Source of the DNA: SSF14 sp046331245
Lineage (GTDB): Bacteria > Actinomycetota > Acidimicrobiia > Acidimicrobiales > Microtrichaceae
Assembly: GCA_046331245.1 (NCBI GenBank)
Contig: JAXLRH010000006.1
Location: forward strand, 186,001 to 250,000
DNA length: 64,000 nucleotides
Reading direction: 5' to 3'
A program made the position numbers and the translations under genes. The notes below the pieces were generated by a model. The model was given only the letters and a program-made list of their open reading frames with translations. It did not search any database and was not told the DNA's origin. Every line of letters starts with the position of its first letter. Position 1 is the first letter of the stretch. Below are positions 43,611 through 53,579 of the stretch, piece by piece.

Positions 43611-44567
43611 TCAGCCGTCGACGCGGACCGAGAACCTCGACGACACGAAGCGCGCCGACAGGGTGAAGGCCATCACGATCACGATGAGCGTGAGCGCGGC
43701 GCCCCAGGCGATCGACTCGCCGCCGGGCTGCGTGGCGTTCGAGAAGATCTGGCCGGACAGCGTGGTGTTCTGCCCGAACAGCGAGAAGTTCGTGGACGAC
43801 ACGACGCCCACCGTGAACAGGATCGGCGCGGTCTCACCGGCGGCGCGGGCGATCGCCAGCATCGAGCCCGAGGTGATGCCGGGCATCGCCGCCGGCAGCA
43901 CGACCCGGGTGGTGGTCTTCCACCGCGGGGTGCCGAGCGCGGCCGACGCCTGCCGCAGCGAGTCCGGCACGAGCCGCAGCATCTCCTCGGTCGACCGCAC
44001 GACGACCGGGAGCATCAGGCAGGCCAGCGCGAGGCCGCCGGCGAAGGCCGACCGTCCGCTCTGCTCGAAGTTCAGCACCCACACCGTGTAGATGAAGATG
44101 CCCATCACGACCGACGGCACGCCGGTCATCACGTCGGTGAAGAAGCGGATCACCGTGGCCGAGCGACTGCGGCCCCCGAACTCGTGCAGGTACACGGCGG
44201 CGGCGATGCCGAGCGGGATCGACAGCAGCGCGGCGAGACCGGTGGTGAGCAGCGTCCCGACGATCGCCGGCTGCATGCCGTAGACGACCGGGGCCGACGC
44301 CACGACGGGGCCGGTGTTGCCGAAGGCGTCCTGCGCCTCCTTCGTCGCGAGCGAGTTGGCGGCGACGTTGCTGGGGATCGGCTTCGACCACCAGTCGAGG
44401 CTCGCCACCATCGAGAACCCCTTCACGACGAGGATCGCGAGGATCGCCAGCAGCGGGATCGCGGCGACGACGAGCGACAGGATCATCCACGCGTTCGCCA
44501 GGCGGTTCCGCGTGCGACGGCCGCGGGACAGACTGCTCTGCAGCGGACCGAGATCGACGGCGGTCAT
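43611..44567 (-). CDS. pstA: Phosphate ABC transporter permease PstA
   Basis: 318 aa, six membrane segments. MTGVPSVVMGIFIYTVWV and the cytoplasmic EAA-type loop RQASAALGTPRWKTTTRVVLPAAMPGITSG mark PstA (core ALGTPRWKTTTRVVLPAA). Its ATG shares one base with the pstC stop. It forms the channel with PstC. pstB would normally follow, but the next gene is a mannosyltransferase. Confidence 0.95.
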   Translation of the reverse strand: MTAVDLGPLQSSLSRGRRTRNRLANAWMILSLVVAAIPLLAILAILVVKGFSMVASLDWWSKPIPSNVAANSLATKEAQDAFGNTGPVVASAPVVYGMQPAIVGTLLTTGLAALLSIPLGIAAAVYLHEFGGRSRSATVIRFFTDVMTGVPSVVMGIFIYTVWVLNFEQSGRSAFAGGLALACLMLPVVVRSTEEMLRLVPDSLRQASAALGTPRWKTTTRVVLPAAMPGITSGSMLAIARAAGETAPILFTVGVVSSTNFSLFGQNTTLSGQIFSNATQPGGESIAWGAALTLIVIVMAFTLSARFVSSRFSVRVDG

Positions 44568-45544
44568 CAGCGCGCCCCCTTCGTGAAGCGATCGACCCGC
44601 GCCACCAGCAGGCGGGCCGAGATGTTGATGAGGATCGTGAGAAGGAACAGGCCCACTCCGAGGCCGATGAGCGCGGCCTGGTAGGTGCCGCTCGCCTCGT
44701 TGAGGTTGCGGGCGATCACCGACGGCATCGCCTCTCCCTGCCCGAAGAGGTTGGCGGTGATCTGGGGGCTGGCGCCGATGACGAGCGCGACGGCGATCGT
44801 CTCGCCCATCGCCCGCCCCAGGCCGAGCATGACGGCACCGACGATGCCGCCGGTGGAGTGCGGGAACACGACGCCTCGCACCATCTCCCAGCGGGTCGCG
44901 CCGAGGGCGAGCGCGCCGTTCTTCTCGTTGGTCGGCACGGTCTGGAAGACCTCGCGCACGATCGACGTGATGATCGGCACGATCATCAGCCCGACGATCA
45001 CCCCGGCGGTCATGAAGCTCTGCCCCGAGAGGCTGCGCCCGAAGACGCTCCGCAACACGGGCACGCCCGACACGGCGTCGGCGACCGAGTTGTAGAAGTC
45101 CTTGAGGTGCGGCCGCAGCACCAGGAATCCCCAGAGACCGAACACCACCGAGGGCACCGACGCAAGGACGTCCATCACGGTGGTGATGGACGTGCGCAGG
45201 CGCTTGGGGGCCAACTCGGTGATGAAGAGGGCGATGCCCAGGCTGAGCGGCACCGCGACGAGCAGCCCGATCGCCGACACGACGAGCGTGCCGTAGACGA
45301 TCGCACGGGCACCGAAGTGGCCCTTGCTGGGAACCCAGTCGTCGCGGAAGAAGTAGCCGATGCCCTCGCTGCGGAAGGCCGGCCATGCCCGCACCGTGGT
45401 CGCCACCGCGATGGCGGCGAGCACGGCGAGGACGAGGTACCCGGCCGCCATGGCCCCGTACCGGAAGATGGCGTCGGGTCGCGCCGCGTGGCGCTCTCCG
45501 ATGAGGTCCTCCCGGGTGACGGGGCGCATGGCGAGGTCGGTCAT
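44567..45544 (-). CDS. pstC: Phosphate ABC transporter permease PstC
   Basis: 325 aa with six membrane segments; VMDVLASVPSVVFGLWGF and the loop ALALGATRWEMVRGVVFPH are PstC signatures, and GLGRAMGETIAVALVIG is the conserved inner part. It follows pstS by 7 bp and overlaps pstA by 1 bp. It is part of the high-affinity phosphate uptake system, controlled by the PHO box before pstS. Confidence 0.95.
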   Translation of the reverse strand: MTDLAMRPVTREDLIGERHAARPDAIFRYGAMAAGYLVLAVLAAIAVATTVRAWPAFRSEGIGYFFRDDWVPSKGHFGARAIVYGTLVVSAIGLLVAVPLSLGIALFITELAPKRLRTSITTVMDVLASVPSVVFGLWGFLVLRPHLKDFYNSVADAVSGVPVLRSVFGRSLSGQSFMTAGVIVGLMIVPIITSIVREVFQTVPTNEKNGALALGATRWEMVRGVVFPHSTGGIVGAVMLGLGRAMGETIAVALVIGASPQITANLFGQGEAMPSVIARNLNEASGTYQAALIGLGVGLFLLTILINISARLLVARVDRFTKGAR

Positions 45545-45551
45545 GTGCTCA

Positions 45552-46664
45552 CTAGCCGATCTGGTCGAGCTGGGCGATCGCCTGCTTGGCGAGGTCGGCG
45601 GGAAGCGGGGCGTAGCCCACGGTCGGGGCCAGCTTCTGACCCTCGGTGAGCATGAAGTTCAGGTAGCCCTTGAGCGCCGCGGCGACCTTGGGATCGGCCT
45701 GCGTCTTGTAGACGATGACCCACGTCGGCGACGTGATCGGGTACACCGCGTCGCCGGGAGCGTCGAGCGGGTCGTAGGTGAGATCGGGGTTGATCGTCGC
45801 GCCGGCGAGGGCGGCCGAGGCACCGGGGAGCTTCGGCTCGACGGCCTTGCCGGCGGCGTTGATCACCTTGGCGCGGTCGAGCTTGGCCGACACCGAGTCG
45901 GCAAGGTCGACGTAGCCGACGGCACCCTCGGTGGAGCCGATGAGCGCCGCGACGCCGCTGTTCTTCTCGGCGCCCTGGGTGGTGGCCGGCCAGTTGACCG
46001 TGTCACCGGCGTCGAGGGTCCACGCGGTGGGCGCCGCCTTCTTCAGGTACTTCGTGAAGTTGGAGGTGGTGCCGGAGCCGTCGGAGCGGTGCACGACGGC
46101 GATCGGCGTCGAGGGCAGCTTGGCGTCGGGGTTGTCCGTCGCGATCTTGGGATCGTTCCACGTGGTGATGGCGCCGCTGAAGATGCCGGCGAGGGTGTCG
46201 GCGCTGAACGTGAGGTCCGCGACGCCGGTCAGGTGGAACGACACCGTGATGGGCGCCGCTGCGATCGGGAAGTACAGCACCTGGCCGCCGGTGAAGGAGG
46301 CCTTGTCGGCGTCCTTGATCAGGCTGTCGGTGCCGGCGAACTGCACGGTGTTGCCCGCGAGGTCGGCCTTGCCGGCGGAGGAGCCCGACTTGGCGTAGTT
46401 CACCTTGACGCCGGTCGCCTTCTTCTCGAACTCGCCCTTCACGGTCTGCTCGAGGGCGTCCTGGAAGCTGGAGCCGGACCCGTTGAGGGTGCCGGTGAGC
46501 GAGGCGTAGTCGTAGGCGGCGACGGTGGTCGTCGTGGCGTCGCCGCCTGCTGCTGCGGTGGTGGTCGTCGTGTCGGCCTTGTCGTCGCCACACGCGGTGG
46601 CGACGAGCCCGAACAGCGACAGCAGCGCCACGGGCAGGACGAGCGACTTACGGGGGTGTTTCAC
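45552..46664 (-). CDS. pstS: Phosphate-binding lipoprotein PstS
   Basis: 370 aa from GTG 46664 with AGGAGG upstream. Signal peptide with lipobox VATAC, then a Thr-rich linker. Phosphate-binding motifs: LNGSGSSFQDALEQ, YAKSGSSAGKADL, QFAGTDS and VVHRSDGSGTTSNF. It captures phosphate outside the cell and delivers it to PstCA. A PHO box of two 11-bp direct repeats is centred about 90 bp upstream. Confidence 0.96.
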   Translation of the reverse strand: MKHPRKSLVLPVALLSLFGLVATACGDDKADTTTTTAAAGGDATTTTVAAYDYASLTGTLNGSGSSFQDALEQTVKGEFEKKATGVKVNYAKSGSSAGKADLAGNTVQFAGTDSLIKDADKASFTGGQVLYFPIAAAPITVSFHLTGVADLTFSADTLAGIFSGAITTWNDPKIATDNPDAKLPSTPIAVVHRSDGSGTTSNFTKYLKKAAPTAWTLDAGDTVNWPATTQGAEKNSGVAALIGSTEGAVGYVDLADSVSAKLDRAKVINAAGKAVEPKLPGASAALAGATINPDLTYDPLDAPGDAVYPITSPTWVIVYKTQADPKVAAALKGYLNFMLTEGQKLAPTVGYAPLPADLAKQAIAQLDQIG

Positions 46665-46746
46665 GGTTCAGCCTCCTGGCTGGTCGGCAGGTTCTCGTTG
46701 TCGGGCGTGAACCTAGGAAGCGTGGGTGGACGAGCAGGGTGGGCCG

Positions 46747-46764
46747 GGTGAACGTGAGGTGAAC
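46747..46764 (-). promoter_or_regulatory. PHO box (PhoP-type direct repeats) before pstS
   Basis: On the reverse strand GTTCACC occurs twice with an 11-bp period (GTTCACC-TCAC-GTTCACC), matching the actinobacterial PhoP direct-repeat unit. It lies 83 bp before the pstS start. The divergent lipoprotein gene, 40 bp on the other side, might share it. Confidence 0.75.
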
Positions 46765-46803
46765 GAGTCGGAAAGATTCGGGGTTCGCCTCTACGCTCGG
46801 GCC

Positions 46804-47514
46804 ATGGCAGCCCGGCGCGCATCGACCGTTCCTCTGGCGTTCCTCCTCACCGCCCTGACGCTCACCGGATGCACGTCCGGCGGCTCCGACTCGACCTCCG
46901 CCTCGAAGGACCCGCGCTCGGGCACCCGCAGCGGCTTCGACACCTCGGCGGTTCCGACCACCGCCGAACAGGTCGGCTCCCCCGCCACCTCCGCGCCCAC
47001 GCCGCCCACCGGCCCACTGCCACCCGAGGGCGTGCTCACCTCGTCGCTCACCGCCTACAACGCGGCGATGGGCGGCACCGCCGGCCTCCGGGTGCTGCGG
47101 TACACCATGTGGTTCCCGACGGACGCCTCGCCGTACGCGGCGCTCCAGTCGCAGGATCCGGCGACGCCCGCGAACGTCGACGAACGCGACTGGCGCAACG
47201 GACGCGTCGGCTCGCCCGAGCCCGTGAAGCTGGCCGGCACCGGCGACCTCGAGCAGAACCTGTTCACGTTCGCGGAGCTCAACTGGGACGCCTTCTTCAC
47301 GGTCCTCGCGGACGGCGACGCACCGAAGGCCGTCGAGGCGAAGGTGGGCCATCCGCTCGACGGCTCGGTCGGCGTCACGCACATGATCGTCACCAAGGAC
47401 CTGCCGTTCTCCGCGAACACCGTGGTGCGCATCTACGTCGACGGCGGACGGCGGTCGCAGGGCGGCTACGTGCAGTACCTGGCGAGTGGCACCCTCGACA
47501 AGGTGCAGGCCTGA
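46804..47514 (+). CDS. Hypothetical lipoprotein, 236 aa
   Basis: The N-terminus ARRASTVPLAFLLTALTLTGC is a signal peptide with lipobox LTGC, followed by a Ser/Thr/Pro-rich linker. The globular part includes YNAAMGGTAGLRVLRYTMWF and VTKDLPFSANTVVRIYVDGG; I do not recognise the family. TACGCT ends 6 nt before the ATG. It is divergent from pstS, and its position beside the PHO box leaves phosphate control possible. Confidence 0.75.
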   Translation: MAARRASTVPLAFLLTALTLTGCTSGGSDSTSASKDPRSGTRSGFDTSAVPTTAEQVGSPATSAPTPPTGPLPPEGVLTSSLTAYNAAMGGTAGLRVLRYTMWFPTDASPYAALQSQDPATPANVDERDWRNGRVGSPEPVKLAGTGDLEQNLFTFAELNWDAFFTVLADGDAPKAVEAKVGHPLDGSVGVTHMIVTKDLPFSANTVVRIYVDGGRRSQGGYVQYLASGTLDKVQA

Positions 47515-47567
47515 GCCGACCGAACGGCGGCGCGGCGGCGATCGGGCATCGGTGCCAAGATGCGGGG

Positions 47568-48023
47568 ATGCTCGACCTGCAGGAGATCTCGGACCGGCTC
47601 GAACTGATGGATCTGATGGTGCGCTACGCGCACGCCGTCGACACCCGCCGGTGGGACGACTTCGACGACATCTTCACCCCCGACGCCGTGATCGACTACA
47701 CCGCCTTCGGCGCGCCCCGTGGCACCGTCGCCGAGACGAAGGCCTACCTGGCGGAGACGCTGGCGGGCTTCCCCGCGTTCCAGCACCTCGTGTCGAACCC
47801 CATGCTGACGATCGACGGCGACACCGCGACGGGCCGCACCATGTGCTTCAACCCGATGGGCGTCGCACGCCCCGACGGGCAGCCGGGCGAGCCGCGCATC
47901 TTCTTCTGCGGCCTCTGGTACCTCGACCGCTTCGTGCGCACCCCCGACGGGTGGCGCATCGCCGAGCGCGTCGAGGAGAAGAGCTGGGTGCACAACATGG
48001 GCCCCGCGTTCGGCGGGTCCTGA
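47568..48023 (+). CDS. SnoaL-like NTF2-fold protein
   Basis: 151 aa. The N-terminal pattern LELMDLMVRYAHAVDTRRWDDFDDIFTPDAVIDYT (core RYAHAVDTRRWDDFDDIF) is typical of the SnoaL_4 group (bile-acid dehydratase or hydroxylase small-subunit-like), followed by FPAFQHLVSNPMLTIDGDTA and DRFVRTPDGWRIAERVEE. It may be a dehydratase or isomerase; the catalytic Asp/His pair (YAHAVD) is present. It converges on a small coiled-coil gene. Confidence 0.82.
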   Translation: MLDLQEISDRLELMDLMVRYAHAVDTRRWDDFDDIFTPDAVIDYTAFGAPRGTVAETKAYLAETLAGFPAFQHLVSNPMLTIDGDTATGRTMCFNPMGVARPDGQPGEPRIFFCGLWYLDRFVRTPDGWRIAERVEEKSWVHNMGPAFGGS

Positions 48024-48027
48024 CCGC

Positions 48028-48474
48028 TCAGCCGACGGCGCGGACGACCCTCGCCGCCTGCCGCAGCACCAGCAGCGGCGGCGTCGTGGGATGGTCCCGA
48101 TCGTGCCGGGCGGCCAGCTCGATCAGCTCGTCCGCCATGCCGGGCCGCACCAGTGAGCGCAGCGCACGCAGCTCCTCCGCGAGCTCCTCGCGCTGACGGC
48201 GGGCCTCGCCGAGCTCGATCTCTGCGAGCACCGCGGCGTGCCGCGCCTCGTCGATCTCGGCCCGGGCCTCCGCCAGCTGCGCCTGCACCTGACGGAGCTC
48301 CTCGGTGGCACGGATCTCCGTGACCGTGTTCCACCCGGCGTCCTCGACGAGCTCGTCGACGAGGCCGACCAGCTGGTCGCGATGGGCGGCGTCACCGAGG
48401 ACGCCGACCACCCGTCGCAGCTGGGCGACCTCCTCGGACCGATCGCGCGGGAGATGGCGGGTCCGGGTGAACAC
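48028..48474 (-). CDS. Hypothetical coiled-coil protein, 148 aa
   Basis: Starts at GTG 48474, 9 bp after the lon stop on the same strand, so it may belong to the lon transcript. The middle forms a long Glu/Ala/Arg-rich helix (RQVQAQLAEARAEIDEARHA) likely to dimerise. There is no signal peptide or membrane segment. I do not recognise the family; the linkage to lon may be incidental. Confidence 0.65.
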   Translation of the reverse strand: MFTRTRHLPRDRSEEVAQLRRVVGVLGDAAHRDQLVGLVDELVEDAGWNTVTEIRATEELRQVQAQLAEARAEIDEARHAAVLAEIELGEARRQREELAEELRALRSLVRPGMADELIELAARHDRDHPTTPPLLVLRQAARVVRAVG

Positions 48475-48483
48475 GCCCCCCGA

Positions 48484-50850
<2,367 letters not shown>

Positions 50851-50894
50851 GTTGGGGGGCCTCCCTCAGGGAATTAGTTCAGGCCCTTCAACCA

Positions 50895-50907
50895 TTGAGG
50901 TCCTCAA
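50895..50907. promoter_or_regulatory. Palindrome upstream of lon
   Basis: TTGAGG-T-CCTCAA is a perfect 13-bp dyad 45 bp before the lon start, with a further TTCAA half-site beside it. The half-site TTGAG recalls the HspR (HAIR) element, but the spacing differs, so the identity is uncertain. Confidence 0.35.
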
Positions 50908-50955
50908 CCCATTCCCGCCCCCCGGCCACGCCCTGGTGGGGGTGTCGGACCGGCG

Positions 50956-52548
50956 CTAGACGGCCGGCTTCGCGTCGGCCATCTCGCGCAGCTCGTTCTT
51001 CGCGACCTTGTCGAGCGTCGCCTTCGGGAAGTCGTCCACGAAGTACACGGCGCGGGGCACCTTGAAGTCGGCGAGGTTCTGCTTGCAGGCGTCGATGATC
51101 GCTGCAGCGAGCTCGTCGTCGTCGGCGTTCGGATCGGCCTTCACCACGAACGCCACGGCCACCTGGTCGAGCATCTCGTGCTGCTTGCCCACCACGGCCA
51201 CGTCGGCGATGCCGGGCACGGTGCGCACCTGGTCCTCCACCTCGCGGGCCGACACGTTCTCGCCGCCGACCTTCAGGGCGTCCTTGTCGCGGTCGCGGTA
51301 CTCGAGGTTGCCGTCGGGGCCGAGGAGGACGAGATCGCCCGTCATCAGCCAGCCGTCCTCGTTGAAGGCCTTGTTGTTGGCCTCCTCGTTGTCGTAGTAC
51401 TCGAGGAAGAGCTGGATGCCGCGGGTGCCGCGCAGCCAGATCTCGCCGATCTCGCCTTCCTGGGTGATCTCGCCGGTCTCCGGGTCGACGATGAGCATCT
51501 CGTAACCGGGGGCGACGCGACCCATCGCGAGTCGCGGGTACCGCTCGAACTTGTTGTCGCGCACGGCGTGGATGACCGTCTCGGTCATGCCGTACGCGGC
51601 GACGACCCGCATGCCGAGCCAGGCATCGAGCTCCGGCATGATCAGGCCGAACACGCCGACCTTCACCGTGTGCTCGGGGATGGGCTGCGGAGCGACGGCC
51701 TTGAAGATGAACGGGATCAGCGAGATGTGCGTCACCGAGTGCTTCTGGATGACCTCCCAGAACCGGCTCGACGAGAACTTCGGCTGCAGCACGACGGTGC
51801 CGCCGGCCCCGAGCGTCGTCCAGATCGACCAGCTCTGCGCGTTCACGTGGAAGAACGGCAGGTAGATGAGGTAGGTGTCGCCCTCCTCCATGTCGATGTT
51901 GACCGGGCCGTTCTTGGCCGCCCACAGCGCGTTGCCGTGCGTGTGCACGACGGCCTTCGGGCGCGAGGTGGTGCCCGACGTGAAGAGGATGCCGGCCGGC
52001 AGGAGCGCGTTCGGGGTGTGCCGGGGCGCCTCGGGGAGGTCGTGGTCGAGGAGCACCGAGAAGGGCTCGTGCGCGCGGGTCACCTCGGGTGCGGTGGCCG
52101 GCTCGCCGGAGTCGTCGGCGGTGACGACGAGCCAGCCGAGGTCGGGCACGGCGTCGGCCACGAGCTGCGCGTACTGCGGCTGGGTGATGGCGCCCACGCA
52201 GCCGGTGTGGGTGGCGAAGTAGTTGATCTCCGCCGCGACGCTGCGGGTGTTCGTGGTCACGCCGACGGCGCCGATGCGGGCGCAGGCGTACCAGGCGATG
52301 ACGGCCTCGGGGCAGTTGTCGGCGTGGATCAGCACCTTGTCGCCGAGGGTGACCCCGTGTGCGACGAGGCCCGACGCCACCTTCTCGACGTCGTCGGCGA
52401 ACTGCCGGTAGGTCCAGGTGCGGCCCTCACCGTTGCGCGGTTCCCAGACCAGGAAGGAGCGGTCGGGCGTCGCGTCGGCCCAGTGCCGGATGAGCCAGGG
52501 GATGTCCTGGCCCACGAACTGGAACGCGTCGATTTCCGCTTGCTGCAT
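50956..52548 (-). CDS. AMP-dependent acyl-CoA synthetase (CaiC-like)
   Basis: 530 aa from ATG 52548, with AAGGGG upstream. Adenylation motifs are ILFTSGTTSRPKAVVHTHG (P-loop), AAYGMTETV, GDLVLLGPDGNLEYRDRDKD (with the hinge Asp) and the C-terminal Lys in FPKATLDKVAKNELR. Overall similarity is to carnitine/crotonobetaine-CoA ligases and short- to medium-chain acyl-CoA ligases. It activates a carboxylic acid through an acyl-AMP. A perfect GC-rich hairpin lies 68-98 bp before the start. Confidence 0.92.
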   Translation of the reverse strand: MQQAEIDAFQFVGQDIPWLIRHWADATPDRSFLVWEPRNGEGRTWTYRQFADDVEKVASGLVAHGVTLGDKVLIHADNCPEAVIAWYACARIGAVGVTTNTRSVAAEINYFATHTGCVGAITQPQYAQLVADAVPDLGWLVVTADDSGEPATAPEVTRAHEPFSVLLDHDLPEAPRHTPNALLPAGILFTSGTTSRPKAVVHTHGNALWAAKNGPVNIDMEEGDTYLIYLPFFHVNAQSWSIWTTLGAGGTVVLQPKFSSSRFWEVIQKHSVTHISLIPFIFKAVAPQPIPEHTVKVGVFGLIMPELDAWLGMRVVAAYGMTETVIHAVRDNKFERYPRLAMGRVAPGYEMLIVDPETGEITQEGEIGEIWLRGTRGIQLFLEYYDNEEANNKAFNEDGWLMTGDLVLLGPDGNLEYRDRDKDALKVGGENVSAREVEDQVRTVPGIADVAVVGKQHEMLDQVAVAFVVKADPNADDDELAAAIIDACKQNLADFKVPRAVYFVDDFPKATLDKVAKNELREMADAKPAV

Positions 52549-52615
52549 GTCTGACCCCTTGCGCCTCGTGAGATGAACAGCGCACAGCTTCGCACTGGGC
52601 GCCGCGACCCACCAA

Positions 52616-52646
52616 GCCCCCCGAGTGGTGTGCACACTCGGGGGGC
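52616..52646. promoter_or_regulatory. GC-rich perfect inverted repeat in a divergent promoter region
   Basis: GCCCCCCGAGTG (52616-52627) and CACTCGGGGGGC (52635-52646) are exact reverse complements around 7 bases. Both neighbouring genes are transcribed away from it, so it is not an ordinary end-of-operon terminator. It could be an operator or a leader hairpin for the acyl-CoA ligase. The rest of the 251-bp gap shows no further gene. Confidence 0.5.
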
Positions 52647-52799
52647 GTGGGGCCGCCGCTTGGGCGGGGCGTGGGCTCATGCCTCACATCTTCCAACGTG
52701 TCCGCCGTTTCGGAAGGACCCGATCGTCGCGCGGTTCGGGTGTCGCGTGTCCCGGCACCCCTGCTCAGATTTCCCGTCACATCCCTCCCCCGAGTGCGA

Positions 52800-53579
52800 A
52801 TGTGTACCGTGACCGTGCTTCCGCTCCGCCCGTCCGCCGAACGCGGACGACTCAGCTACCGCGTCGGGCGGGAGCAGACCGACCGGTCCGAGATGATCCT
52901 CCGGGACGATTCGGTGGTGGCGTTCGGCCGTGGAGCGCAGTGCGAGGTGCGCATCGGGCACGCTCCGACGCGCGACGACGAGATGCCCCGCGTCGCCGGA
53001 TGGCTCATCGTGGCGCACGGGCGCGTGATCGTGGAGGCGGCGCCCACACCCGGCGCGGATGCCGCCGGCACCGACGCCGTCGAGGCTGCGTCGGATCTGC
53101 GCCAGCACGAGGTGCGCCGGGCGCTGCAGCTCTCCTACGCCGGCGGCCCGCCGATGCCGATCGCACCCGGCTCGGCGGTCTCGCCGGCATCGAACGTCTT
53201 CACGGTCGAGGTGCTCGGCGCCAACCGCACCTGGGAGCTCGACGTCGTGGCGTTGAACCGGTACGACGATCCCGTGCCCTCGGGCCACGACGAGCCCCGC
53301 ACCAACGGCGTCGGCGTCATGCTCACGGACCTGCAGCGGGAGGTGCTGCTCGCCTACGCTCGCCCGGTGCTCGCCGGCGCCGTGGAACCCGCCACCCACG
53401 ACCAGGTCGCGGCGCACGTGTGCCTGTCGCGATCGGCCGTGCGACGGGTGCTCGACCGCATCAGCGACGAGTTCTACAACAAGCGGCTGTGGTCGCCGGA
53501 GTCTGCGGACACCCGCGTTCGGGTGGTCGAGGCGGCGCGCCACAACCAGTTGCTGGGGCCGACGGCCGCACGTCTGTGA
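52800..53579 (+). CDS. FHA-like domain protein with C-terminal helix-turn-helix
   Basis: 259 aa; start at ATG 52800 or the in-frame GTG nine bases later. The first 100 residues look like an FHA phosphothreonine-binding domain (ILRDDSVVAFGRGAQCEVRIG). The C-terminal part has a winged-helix motif, ATHDQVAAHVCLSRSAVRRVLDRI (core AHVCLSRSAVRRVLDRI) near residues 198-222. The stop overlaps the kinase start (GTGA). A regulator whose FHA part reads phosphorylation by that kinase is the natural model, as inference. Confidence 0.75.
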   Translation: MCTVTVLPLRPSAERGRLSYRVGREQTDRSEMILRDDSVVAFGRGAQCEVRIGHAPTRDDEMPRVAGWLIVAHGRVIVEAAPTPGADAAGTDAVEAASDLRQHEVRRALQLSYAGGPPMPIAPGSAVSPASNVFTVEVLGANRTWELDVVALNRYDDPVPSGHDEPRTNGVGVMLTDLQREVLLAYARPVLAGAVEPATHDQVAAHVCLSRSAVRRVLDRISDEFYNKRLWSPESADTRVRVVEAARHNQLLGPTAARL

